Origin: Candidatus Thorarchaeota archaeon
GTDB taxonomy: Archaea > Asgardarchaeota > Thorarchaeia > Thorarchaeales > Thorarchaeaceae
Length of the DNA: 64,000 nt
NCBI GenBank assembly: GCA_019057475.1
Contig: DXJO01000010.1
Coordinates: 407,623 to 471,622, forward strand
Direction: 5' to 3'
Positions within the stretch are counted from its first letter, which is position 1, and each line of letters starts with the position of its first letter. The notes under the pieces were generated by a model. That model saw only the letters and a list, made by a program, of their open reading frames with translations. It was not told where the DNA came from and searched no databases. Below are positions 52,580 through 63,700 of this stretch, piece by piece. A program made the position numbers and the translations under genes.

Positions 52580-53881
52580 CTAGCTAGCCAAGAGGTAACG
52601 CTCCATTTCCCAGCTTGTGATATGACTTGGTCCGGGATCGCCCGTAGCATCCACGTACTCTGACCATTCCTTGGTTCTAATGTCCACAATCATGTCCACT
52701 ACACGGTCTCCCAGGGCATGCCTGAGTGTTGAGTCCCTGTTCAGTTCCTCTATTGCATGAATGAGGGACACTGGTAGACTTGCCACGTCGGTTTCAGATT
52801 CGAAGAGGTTCTTATCAGTCGGGCTCGGTGGTTCCAGGGATCTTCTTACGCCATCTAGTCCAGCGGCCAGGATAGCTGCTATGGCTAAGTGAGGGTTGCA
52901 GGACGGATCAGGACATCGAAACTCGATTCGGGCTTTCATGTTGGATCCGTTGAACTGTGGCACTCTAATCATGGTGCTTCTGTTTCGTGGGCCCCAAGCG
53001 ATTCGTGTTGGGGCCTCGAAGCCGGGAGTGAGTCTCTTGTATGAGTTGATCGTGGGCGCAACAATTGCAGCAAGAGCTCCTGCGTGAGTGAGAAGACCTG
53101 CGACGTAGTGTCCTGCCATGTCTGAGAGTGCGCCCGCGGTGTCCGTTGCAAAGAGGTTCTTGTCGACGTTAATATCCCAGAGGCTCTGGTGTAGGTGCAT
53201 GCCACTTCCGTTGCATCCTACGAAGGGCTTTGGCATGAATGTGGCAATCATTCCCTCTTGATGGGCGAGCTCAGCGATGGCCAACTTGGACAGCATCACG
53301 GAATCCGGAATCTCCACAGCGGATCCGTGCCTCAGGCAAATTTCATTCTGTCCTTGAGCAGTTTCATGATGATGTGCCGTAGTGGCTATGCCCATCAGTC
53401 TCAATGTTTTCACAACTCGTCTTCTAAAGCCAAGTCCACCATCAGATGGAAGGACATCGAAATAGCCGCCTCGATCTATGGGTGAAATTCCACTTGCTGC
53501 CTCCCTTGTGACCAAGAAAAATTCCAGTTCGCTCCCGACCTCCAAATGGTATCCCTCATCTGACGCTTCACCCAGAACTCTTCGCAGAATGAGTCTTGGA
53601 TCAGAAGGGTGCGGCTCACCAGAGACCTCGTGAACCGCACATAGCAAAACAGCCACACTGGGGTCCCAGGGCTGCACGAGTGGGAGAGAAGAGGTTGGCT
53701 TAAGCAGCAAGTCGCTTGAATTTACGACCGCGTACCCGGGGACTGAGGAGCCATCGAAGTAGTAACCATTACTAGCCACTTCCCTGAAGCTATCGTAATC
53801 TATCTCAATGCTCTTCGTTGTACCTAGGCTCGTGGTGAATACGAGTCGTAGGAAATCGGGTCCCTGATGTGTATCGTACAT
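52580..53881 (-). CDS. glnA: Glutamine synthetase (GSI type)
   Basis: This enzyme makes glutamine from glutamate, ammonia and ATP. The 433-residue chain has YYFDGSSVPG, the metal glutamates in GSELEFFL, HHHETAQGQNEI, GSGMHLHQS, the arginine motif NRSTMIRVPQF and RIEFRCPD, and the DPSCNPHLAIAAIL end motif. There is no adenylylation-site Tyr context (this is the short I-alpha-like class). Active-site residues look intact. It is divergent from the Lrp/AsnC regulator at 54113, which may control it; the SCP2 gene follows on the same strand without a gap. Confidence 0.93.
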   Translation of the reverse strand: MYDTHQGPDFLRLVFTTSLGTTKSIEIDYDSFREVASNGYYFDGSSVPGYAVVNSSDLLLKPTSSLPLVQPWDPSVAVLLCAVHEVSGEPHPSDPRLILRRVLGEASDEGYHLEVGSELEFFLVTREAASGISPIDRGGYFDVLPSDGGLGFRRRVVKTLRLMGIATTAHHHETAQGQNEICLRHGSAVEIPDSVMLSKLAIAELAHQEGMIATFMPKPFVGCNGSGMHLHQSLWDINVDKNLFATDTAGALSDMAGHYVAGLLTHAGALAAIVAPTINSYKRLTPGFEAPTRIAWGPRNRSTMIRVPQFNGSNMKARIEFRCPDPSCNPHLAIAAILAAGLDGVRRSLEPPSPTDKNLFESETDVASLPVSLIHAIEELNRDSTLRHALGDRVVDMIVDIRTKEWSEYVDATGDPGPSHITSWEMERYLLAS

Positions 53882-54052
53882 GGCATACTTGCTCCATGGA
53901 AGTTGTTGCGTACCGATGGGTAGTAGAAACAGAGGTGCACCAATCCCTTGGTAACAGCCCTTTCAGGGCGTGGCGCACTGAGCATTGCTCGCTTTCCTAT
54001 TCATGTATGACTAGTGCTTTCTCTGTTTCACGATGAATGGCGCTTCAAATGG

Positions 54053-54061
54053 GTATAAAAT
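54053..54061 (+). promoter_or_regulatory. TATA box for the Lrp/AsnC gene
   Basis: GTATAAAAT at 54053-54061 gives transcription start near 54083-54086. The GTG at 54068 is therefore too close to be the start codon, and ATG 54113 with a leader near 28 bases is preferred. Confidence 0.5.
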
Positions 54062-54065
54062 TTTC

Positions 54066-54088
54066 CTGTGAAAAACAGAACATTTTTC
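54066..54088. promoter_or_regulatory. Overlapping dyads just downstream of the TATA box (possible operator)
   Basis: Two inverted repeats overlap here: CTGT-GAAAA-ACAG (54066-54078) and GAAAAA-N7-TTTTTC (54070-54088). They straddle the predicted start of the Lrp/AsnC transcript. Such AT-rich dyads are common Lrp-type operators, so autoregulation is plausible; this is inference. Confidence 0.35.
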
Positions 54089-54112
54089 AGTTTCATTCTA
54101 CGTAAGTACCCC

Positions 54113-54607
54113 ATGGCCGGAAATTTTTCGAAAGAGCTTGACACGACTGACATGAAAATCCTAGAGCTTCTCCAAGGGAATTGCAAGATGAGCATTTCCA
54201 AGATTGCTAAGAAGGTCGGCAGGGGCATCTCTGCTGTTCACAGCAGGATCAAAGCCCTGGAGAGTGCGGGAGTAATCAAGCAATACACTGCGGTACTCGA
54301 TCCAGTCAAGATGGGACGCTCTGTTCTTGCTATCATCCTCATAACAATACGATACCGCATCCCAGGTAAAGAAGAAGTTCTTTCTCAGCGAGAGTTCTGT
54401 CGGGAGATTGCGCATCACCCCCTGGTTCAAGATGTGCACGTATTGAGTGGAGAGTTCGATGTACTGCTCAAAGTACGGGCACGCTCAATCGATGAGATGA
54501 ATGGGTTCATTGTCGACTTCTTGAGAGGAATACCTGCAGTTGATAAGACGCTCACTATGTTCGCAATGGACTCCTATCTTGAAACGCTGGAATTTAGGAA
54601 CCTCTAG
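54113..54607 (+). CDS. Lrp/AsnC-family transcriptional regulator
   Basis: This feast/famine regulator of 164 residues has an N-terminal winged helix-turn-helix (ELDTTDMKILELLQGN, then ISKIAKKVGRGISAVHSRIKALE) and a C-terminal RAM ligand-binding domain (VLAIILITIRY, VQDVHVLSGEFDVLLKVRA). It lies divergent from glnA, so control of glutamine synthesis or of its own promoter is the leading idea. A TATA box and a candidate operator precede it. The effector is not known. Confidence 0.9.
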   Translation: MAGNFSKELDTTDMKILELLQGNCKMSISKIAKKVGRGISAVHSRIKALESAGVIKQYTAVLDPVKMGRSVLAIILITIRYRIPGKEEVLSQREFCREIAHHPLVQDVHVLSGEFDVLLKVRARSIDEMNGFIVDFLRGIPAVDKTLTMFAMDSYLETLEFRNL

Positions 54608-54663
54608 TTTCAGGAGAACAAGAGGGATACCCATGCACCGCACGTACTCTCATATCTGAAACT

Positions 54664-54684
54664 ATAGGCATTCTTCTCGCCTAT
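54664..54684. terminator. Hairpin between convergent Lrp and giant surface genes
   Basis: ATAGGC and GCCTAT form a perfect 6-bp stem with a 9-base loop in the 108-base gap between two convergent genes. It is positioned as a bidirectional terminator. Confidence 0.35.
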
Positions 54685-54715
54685 GAGCCCTTAGAATCGA
54701 TTAAGAGAACATCTC

Positions 54716-57700
54716 CTACTCAACGGAACCACCCATATCCTCCAACAGGGTATCTATCTCAGCCTTGGTCAGAGTCTTTGCATTCTCAATTAGGAGGTCA
54801 AGCTGCTCTTCACTGAAGCCCATGGCTTCAAACTTTGCGCGTACTTCTTCGAGCTCAGCCTTGGTAACAGTCTTCCTTTTTGCTTTTTTCTCCCTTTTCT
54901 TCTCCGCGATATCTTCTGACCTGCGGGCTTTCTCCTGACGAATGACTTCCATTAGGAATCCCGGCCTTTCACTAGGCTTCATTCTCATAAGGTCGGCATT
55001 GAAGGCTGATATGTCCTCCTCAGTAAGACCTGTGATCTCTGCTAGTTCACTAAGCAATGCCTCAGTTTCAGGTACCACAAGCTCGATTGTTTCCATTGGA
55101 ATCTCATCAATTGGCTTGGATATGTTGACAGCGACTAGGCCGGTGTTGATAATCTCCTGAATTATCTCATCTCTGCCAGGAGCCTCTGGGGCTTCGGGTA
55201 TCTTGCCCTTGGACATCGTCTTGATCATGCCATTCAGGCGACGTATCACTTTCGGAATGCTGAAGACCTTAACATAGAGGAGGGCACCGATGAGAATGAG
55301 TATCACGCCCAAGCCTCCCCCGTAGGTTATCATTGTCATCAGCGGATCGACTACCACAGGAGAGGCGACTATGACAACAGTGATTTCCTGAGCATCATAG
55401 TTCGTTCCTTTCTGGGCACGTATCAAGATGCTGAACTGCTGGTCAACCGGCACGATGAATGATATGATATATTGACCGGGCGCATCACCATCAGCGACTG
55501 TCCAATCATTCTCATCGATAATCCCGCCCTCTTGTAGCACAGATATCGCGGCGTTTGATATGGGTATGTTGTGGTCCGTGTCCATGAAGACCACGGTTAT
55601 CTGAACTAGTTCCCCTATTGTGACACTAACGAATTCATTACCGCTAAGTGTTGTAAGCTCGGTGGCAATCTCGCGAACTATGACTGTTATCCGCACACTG
55701 GCAGTTTCGTGATTGGCCTTACTGAGGATGAATGTCACATAGTAGGTGTCAATTGCAACTGTTTCAGGTACTGTAAAGGAGTATTCACCATCTCCGACAT
55801 GAACGAGATTCGGATTTCCGAAGTCCCATACTGCCACAGCTGTGGCATCGCTGACCGTTCTGTTGTAAGATGTATCGTTATAGAGGACATGGATTGTCAG
55901 GGCGTCACCAACAGGAGTTGTGTAATACTCGTCAACAATGATTTCGGTAGCTATGGCGCGTACCTCTAGCGTTGATGATGCAGTTCTGAAGATGTAGTTG
56001 CTCTTCAAGGCGCTCACGTGGATATCGTACAGTCCAGGACCCACAAGGACGCTATCAAGGTCAACGCCATAGATTCCGTTTCCTATCTCCTCAAGGACAC
56101 CCGTTCCGCCCAACCATCTGTATTCAAGTGTGGCATTCTCAATTGGAAGCCCATAGTGTATATCGGTGTAGTTGAAGAAGAACGTGGCGGTAGACTCATA
56201 GACAACAGTCAGTGACGGATGCGTAAGTGCTAGGGTAGTGTCAATCCGGGCTGCCTCCACGAGGAGACCGAGTGTACAGGTTTCATATCCGGCTTTTGTG
56301 GCCACAACATAAAGGCTGAAAGTCCCAGCGTACAGCTGGGAGGTGTCGATCGTGCTGTTGTAGATTCCTGGTTGGTATTCGGTCAGAATACCTGTGTAGT
56401 TTGCATCACTAAACCTGAAATACAAGGAGGCATTAGTGACGGGTTCATTCAGGTTCGTGTTCGTGTAGTTGACGAGCAATGTCGCTATTTCACCGAAGGT
56501 CACTCGAAGAGTAAGCTCGCCCACTGGCGTTAGTTCGGTTTCAATTACACCCACATCAAGACTGAAGTAGATGCTGGCTTCGACGTGGTTCGTCTTGTTG
56601 GCTCTCACGTAGAGTGTGTATATGTTCACCAGAGCTCCCGTTGCATTAATCGTGGCTGTGTAGTATCCAGGTGTGCCATTTGTGACTAGCTGCCCGTTGC
56701 CGTAGTCCCAGAGGTATGACACGTTGGCATCACTCACGCCAAATCCGAATGCTGTCTCGTGGTAATACACGAGTAGGTCGATGCATTCTCCACTTACGAT
56801 GGAGTACGAATATAATCCATCAACACTCTCGAACACAGTCTGAAGAACAGATACTACAAGAGTGACCTGAACGATTCTGGTTTCGTAGTTTGTCTTGTTG
56901 GCTGTTATGATGATGATATAGGTTCCCACATCTACGAGTGCGGTGTCGATAAGAGCCACGTATGCCGTGCCGTTCGAAGAAAGATCAAATGATAAGCCGC
57001 CCAACGTCGCCTTGACTGTTGCGTCGGGCACTAGTCCACCAACATCTAGGTTGTCATAGTTTGCTGCAAGATCCACTTGATTGCTCCAGTTCACCAAGAT
57101 GATAGAGCTGTCAATATAGAGCTCCGTCCTGACCTGTATGAGGTCGATGTCTACATTAAGAGATGCTGGATCATGATTGCTTGCTACTGCGGAGATGTCA
57201 TACGTGTAGGTGCCGTAGCTCTCTTGCCATAGGAAGTAAATTATCTCATATGCTCCGTTACCCACCTCTATCCAGGAATATGTACCCGGCAGGGCAGTAG
57301 TGTATATTTCCGCACCCTCTACACCAGTCCCATGGTCCAAGTCTTCCAGCGTGACTGTGACGGTCACGTTACTCCCTGCAACGGTGGTGCTAGGGACGTC
57401 GGCAGATATTCCAGTTCGTATCAATCGAACCTCGAACTTGACACTAGCCACTCCTTGACTACAGCCATCCCTAGTAACGGTGAACGTTACGGTGTACTTG
57501 ATAAGATTGGTGACATTCTCCGTGTACAGAGTCACTCTGAAGCCTCCGTTCGTCACCCTTGTCCAAGCCCAACCGTAAGTCCAGTCAGTCTGGATGTTTC
57601 CATCTGTGATGTTGACCTGGTGGTCTGTATCATAGTAGGTGACCTCCAGAATCACAGCGTCCCCAACAGGCACTATCGGAGGATCTGGGGCGGTTGTAGT

Positions 57701-60700
57701 TGATACCATGCTAAGGAGCCTTATTGTGATCTGGACTGTTGCAATCTTGGTTAGATAGAATGTCTTGTTGAAGGTGAACTGCACGCTGAACGAACCAAGA
57801 GTAGTGATGCCTGTGGTTGAGAGTGTCACGTTGAACCTACCGTCGCCGAGGACTGCATAGGACCATTCATACAGCCAGTTGGAGTCAATGTCCGCTCCCA
57901 GGACATTGTTGTCGTGGTCAAGGTCGTAGAAAGATATCACAACGCTCACGTTATCCCCGATTGGCACAGTCCCTGGACTTGGTGCATCTGCGATGGTCTG
58001 CGTGTATATGTTTCGAATGACTGAGCGGACTAAGGTCCCAGTGATGTTTGGATAATACGGTATCTGATCATACGTCCAAGTCACATTGACTTCAAAGAAT
58101 ATCGACCCGGTGGTCCAGAATGGAGTGCTGTTTATCGAATAGACAAACCTACCCGGTTCTGGATTCTCGAGCCAGTACTGGAATGAACCCACAACCGTAT
58201 TGTTGAGTGGGACTATTGTGATGTGTATGTAACCAGAGCTATTTGAGATTCCGTTGCCTGTGCCACTGTCTTTGTACTCTACTATCAAGGTGATGTTGTC
58301 ACCGATCGGGACGTGAGGTGGTGGTGTGTAACTGAGGATTGCACCCGATCCCGTCACAGAAACAGTGAACTCAAGAGAACGGTTGGCGTAGTACGGCTTG
58401 CCACCTATCCAAGCGAAGGTTGCCTTGAATCCGAATTCGCCGGTTGTTCCCAAGCTCGTGGCGTTAATTACCACTCGGAACGTACCTGGAGAAACCTGTT
58501 CAACCCACCAATCAGTCGTTCCATTTAGTGCTACCGAAACGCCGCCGGTATCATTGTCCAGGCCGATATTGGCATCTAGGTCAACATAGTAGAACGTGAT
58601 GGTGGCATTCTGAGTGTAGCTTGTCTGAGCAATTGGTGCAGTCGTCAGTTGAGTGTTTCTGGTGCGAATGTTTGATCCAAACCAAATTGTCCGGTTTTCG
58701 TAATATATGGTCTTGCCCGAAACTGAAACGGTTAGATTGTAGTGCCCATAGACATCGAGTTTTGTCGTATTCACTATCAGACGGTAGGTGGCTCCTGAAA
58801 CATACTCCACCCAATAATAGGAGCTGTCTACAGAAGTGCTGTTGATGGTGTCAAGTGTGAAATGAGACTGAGCATCGGGAATCCCTACCAGTCCCGCATC
58901 CACATCATAGTACCTGAGAGTAATTGTGAGATTGTTTCCGAATGGGGTTTCTGTTGGTGGGTCGTAGGTTAGCATTGTTGCTCTCTTTCTTACTTGCACG
59001 GGAACATCCACAGTTCTGTTTTGATAGAACGGAACACCGGACCACTCCGCCCGTATCTCAATTGAGAACTCACCCAAGCCTAGTACTGTGCTATTGACAA
59101 GGATATCGTACACGCCATCGGACAATGCATCTATCCAGTAATCTGTGCCCTCAGTCAGGGTCGTGCCTGTGGTCAAGACAAAACTGGCACCAGCAATTCC
59201 GGTTGATGTGTCGATATCTTCGAATGTCAAGGTGATACTGACATTGTCCAGATATGGTGCAGCTCCTGAAACGTCGTAGGTGAGCTGTGTCAGTCGGTAC
59301 GAAACTCTGGCTGCGATGTTTCTTGATTTCTCCAAGAGCCACCAGTCAGCTGTGGAGTTGGTAATAATCTCCAGACTATAAGTATCGGGTGCTCCGAGCG
59401 CAACTGTGCTCACATTGATTGTGTAGATGCCATTCCCAGCATACTGATACCAGAAATCAACTCCAAGGTTCAGTTGTTCACCGGACTTCAGGAGGTAGAT
59501 CTGTGCCGAGTCAACTCCCACGGCGGGACTCGCGTCGACATCCAAGTAGGTGACGTTGAAGATCATGTAGTTCCCGTAGGGTACTGCTGAAATCGCTTCA
59601 TAATCTAGGCTTGTTGCACGACTTCCAACTACTCCGGTGATATTCCACAGAAGGATGGAATAATACGGTGCAGTGTACGAGTGGTTGAAGGCGATCTCCA
59701 GGATGTATTGACCTGTCTGACCGAAGATTGTTGTGTTGAACGTGACCATGTATTTCCCGTCGCTTCCACCAACATATGATATCACTGGTGTTTCAGCAAC
59801 GTTCGGAACCTTGAACACTGCGGAGATAAACGACTCGTTGTTGTTTATGTATTCCATTGAATGAGTGTCTTGCAGGTAGATGTGGAACGTGACATTGTCC
59901 AAGTACGGCGTGGCTGCAGGATACTCCATCTCAATATCGACCATTCTTAGATTGATATTCAGGGTCACTTTGATACTGGTCTGGTTCTCAAAGAATGGCT
60001 TACCAGACCATTCGATTGTGATGTTGATCTGAATGCGTCCAAGCAAGCCAGTGCTCCGGGTCACAATTTCAATCTCGTAGAATCCATCTACCGGGTCTGG
60101 ATTCACGTAGTAGGTCAGGCCATCAGATACCGAGATATTGAGCGAACTACCAGTTATCAGCAGGCTCGCATTATCAAGGTCAACGTACTGCAGACGAATG
60201 GTTGCATTCTCTCCGTAGGGTATCGAATCTGTCTGAATCTGAGGAATCGCAGTATCGCGCATCCTCACGACTATAGATACTAGCTTGTCGAGTTGGTCTT
60301 CGTAGTAGGGCGCTTGACTAGGATTAGTCCAATTGATACTTACTCTGAACTCATAGGTACGATAGTCATCCAAGTAGCTAGTGTTCAGTAGAAGGAAGAA
60401 GGTCGCGTATTCCCCGACGTCTTGACCTTGAACAACCATCAGAATCATCGGGTCTGATGTGTCCAGCAATGGCTGGGTTATGCACTGGACTGTTATCTCT
60501 ACATCTACACCGAGTTCGCAGTTGACAGGAGCGCCTGAGTCTAGATCGCCCCAGTAGAACGTTACATTGGCAAGGTTTCCAAAGGGCACCGGGTCACTCG
60601 GATCCCACGCAAACTCGGTTGATGTGCCGGTTATCTGGAAGCGAACGACTATTGTCTGATTCTGATAGTAGGGGATGCCGAAGTAGGTCATGTTAATGCG

Positions 60701-63700
60701 CACTGCCGTATACTCGAATGCCACAAACTGGTTCGCAGGCAGTTCTATCACGAATGAACCTGGCTCCGCACCGTCGGATACATAATAGGTGGTTTGGTTT
60801 GTTATTAGACTAAGCGCTGATGTTACGTTACTGATGCCGCTGTTCCCTAAGTCTGAGTCAGAGTAGTACACTGTGATTGTAACATTGTCTGTATAGCCGA
60901 CTGCCCCCACCGGGTCGTATGCTAGCAGAGTATGCCGTTCTCGGACATAGACTCTCACGTAGATAGTTGTATCTGCATAGTTTGCTAGAGCCCCTGAATT
61001 CTGAGTTACCAGCTCGACCCAGTAGTTGCCAATCTCTAGGAACGCGCTCGTGTTTATCCTGACCTCGTAGAGATTTCCTCCTATTGGGGTTATTGTCCAA
61101 TTCCCATTCAATGTAATATTGTTGATAGAGATAGATGCGCCGTCGATTGGAAGTCCAGTGTCAAGATCCATGTAGCGCAACAGGAACGTTGTATTCAGTC
61201 CAAATCCAGTCCGTGCCGCTGGTTCATGGAGCTGCAGCTCGGTGGAGTGCTTTCGTATTGATATTGTAAGCTTCACTACTCGGTATCCATAGTACGGGGG
61301 TGCGTAGTCATAGCTCACATTTAGGAAGATGACGTGAGTTCCAACGTCCAGAATGTTGGTAATGGCCACATAGTAGGTATCAGTCCCGGGTGTCCAAGTG
61401 CTAGTAAGACCGAGTAACTCCAGGTCTGTGGCATTCTGACTCGCTAGACCAATCTTGACGCCTCCGGTGGAGTTCGACACTAGTGCTGCTGTTTCACCGT
61501 CAGTGAGGTGCAGCGTAATTTCGATGTTCTGCAGCCAAGCTGTATTGCCTACAGGATCAGCAGTCGCTAGGATCGCTCGATAGAGCACACTGAATGTGAA
61601 CTGAGCGTCTGCATCGTTTCCATACCTAGAACCACCATAAGTCATGTGAGCGTTGACTGAGTAGGCACCTGGTTCAAGGAATGCCGTGGTATTCAGAACA
61701 ACTGTGTATGTCCCATCACCATTGTCAATTACTGTGTAGTTTCCAGCAATATTCAGCCCTGCACTTGTCAAGACAAGTGTTCCGGTGTCCATCCCAGCGC
61801 TACTGCCATCTATCAGATCAAGATATGTGAAGTCAATGGTGACATTGCTATTGAAGAATGTCGGCGTGGGAGCAGTGTATGTGAGTTGTGTTGGTCTGTA
61901 AGTCACCTCTAGCCTTACGAGCTTAGTCTGGTTTCGATAGAAGGGCGCGCCGCCCCACGAAACATTGAGGGAAAGGTTGACTGGGCCCGGTACGCCTATT
62001 GACGTGGTGTTGACAATGACAATCCAAGCCTTGCTTCCGCCGTCATAACTCAGCCAGTAGACCAGGCCAACGTTATCAAGTTGCACATGCAGCTGGCTCG
62101 AGTTCTCTATGATCGAGTTCGATGGTGAATCGGTGAATGTGAAGGTAAACGTAGCGTTCTCATCAAAGGCTGTGTTCACAGGCGGAACAACGTCCAGCAA
62201 CGTGGTCCTGACCAGGAGAGTGATTGTTAGGGCAAGAGTCCGATTCTCATAGTATGGATTGGCCGTGGCGTTCCAATCTAGGTAGGTGCGTATCACGAAC
62301 GAGCCACATGCCGTGAAGAGGGAGGAGTTGAGGAGAAACCGATAATGACCATTTCCCAGACTGGATATCTGGAAGTCTGAGGGGTCAATTGACTGACCTG
62401 CTGTTTCCACCTCGGCAGAAACCCAAACATTCCCTGTTGAGTTATCAATACCCGTTCCAGCATCTGTGTTCTCATAGTAGAGCGTGAAGTTGACCCAGTC
62501 GCCGTAGTATATCGCCGGGGGTGCAATATAGACTGACAGGTCTGTTTGTGTGCCACGCAGTTCCACAGAGAAGTTTCGAGTGAGATTGAGGTACTTGGGC
62601 ACCCCTGTCCAATTGAAGAATGCTGTAAACGAAACGTCATACAAGCCTCCAAACTGACCGGCAGGGATGAGGATTATGTAATGACCCACACCCAAGTCCA
62701 GATTGTTTTGCACTGTGAAGCTCGTAGAGCTTGTTATGCTATTGTTTACATCTACTATTATGCTACCCGTAGCGTTGGAGATTCCAGTGCTCATGCTGAC
62801 ATCTTCGTAGAACAGATGCACTTCGATGCTGGACCCTACGCCTGTTGGAAGCACCGGTTCATCAAACGAGAGGTAGGTGGAGTGTGTCTTGACTGTGATT
62901 ATTATCAATACGTATGCATCTTCGAAATTATCCTTGGTGAGATTGAACCTCAGCGAATAGCTACCCAGAGGAGTACTATCCAGTGTTTCAATCTCAACCT
63001 CATAGACGCCGCTGCCCAATTCGCTGTAAGAACAAATGAACGTTCCATTGTTGACTAACAGTGCTCCGGCTATCCCTTCATTGTGATCGATGTCAGTGAA
63101 CTCTATGGTAAATGTCACGTTAGTGCCGAGTGGGACGTCGAATCTGTAGCCAGATGCCACCGCTTCGGTTTCCGTCAGTCGTATCCTGAACCTCACAGTT
63201 GTGGTTGCATTCTCGTAATTACTTCTCACACATGTAACAGTCACCTGATGGTTGCCGATGACCAGAGAGGATGTCACCATTGACACTCGGTAGTAACCTT
63301 CGCTGATCCAAATGACTGTGAAACCGCCCTCAACAGGACCTGTGCCATTCAGGAAGATGCTGGATGCATTTACAAGTGCTCCAGCTGCGTCACGGTCTCT
63401 GAACTCAACATAGAACACCAAGTCGTCGAGGTATGGAACGGGGTCAGGTGAAGCTGAGTATGCCTCGGTATAGCGGGTCCTGACCTCTATGGTCACCGTG
63501 GTCGAACCGTCTGTGTAGTGCTTTGGTGGCTCGCTTGTGGTCACTTGAATTGTACTAACATAGAATCCAACAGCCAAGTCATCAGTATCTATTGCTAGTA
63601 TGAACTCTCCTGCTGAGTAGGTCCAATTCGCGGATGTGAATGTCTGCCCCCCAATGACAATCTTTGAGATATTGCCGGGCAGTACTATTAACGAACCATT

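Noticed and set aside
62546..63058. Rightward reading frame of 170 codons within the second giant gene
   Set aside because: It lies opposite intact beta-sandwich units and shows no recognisable domain.
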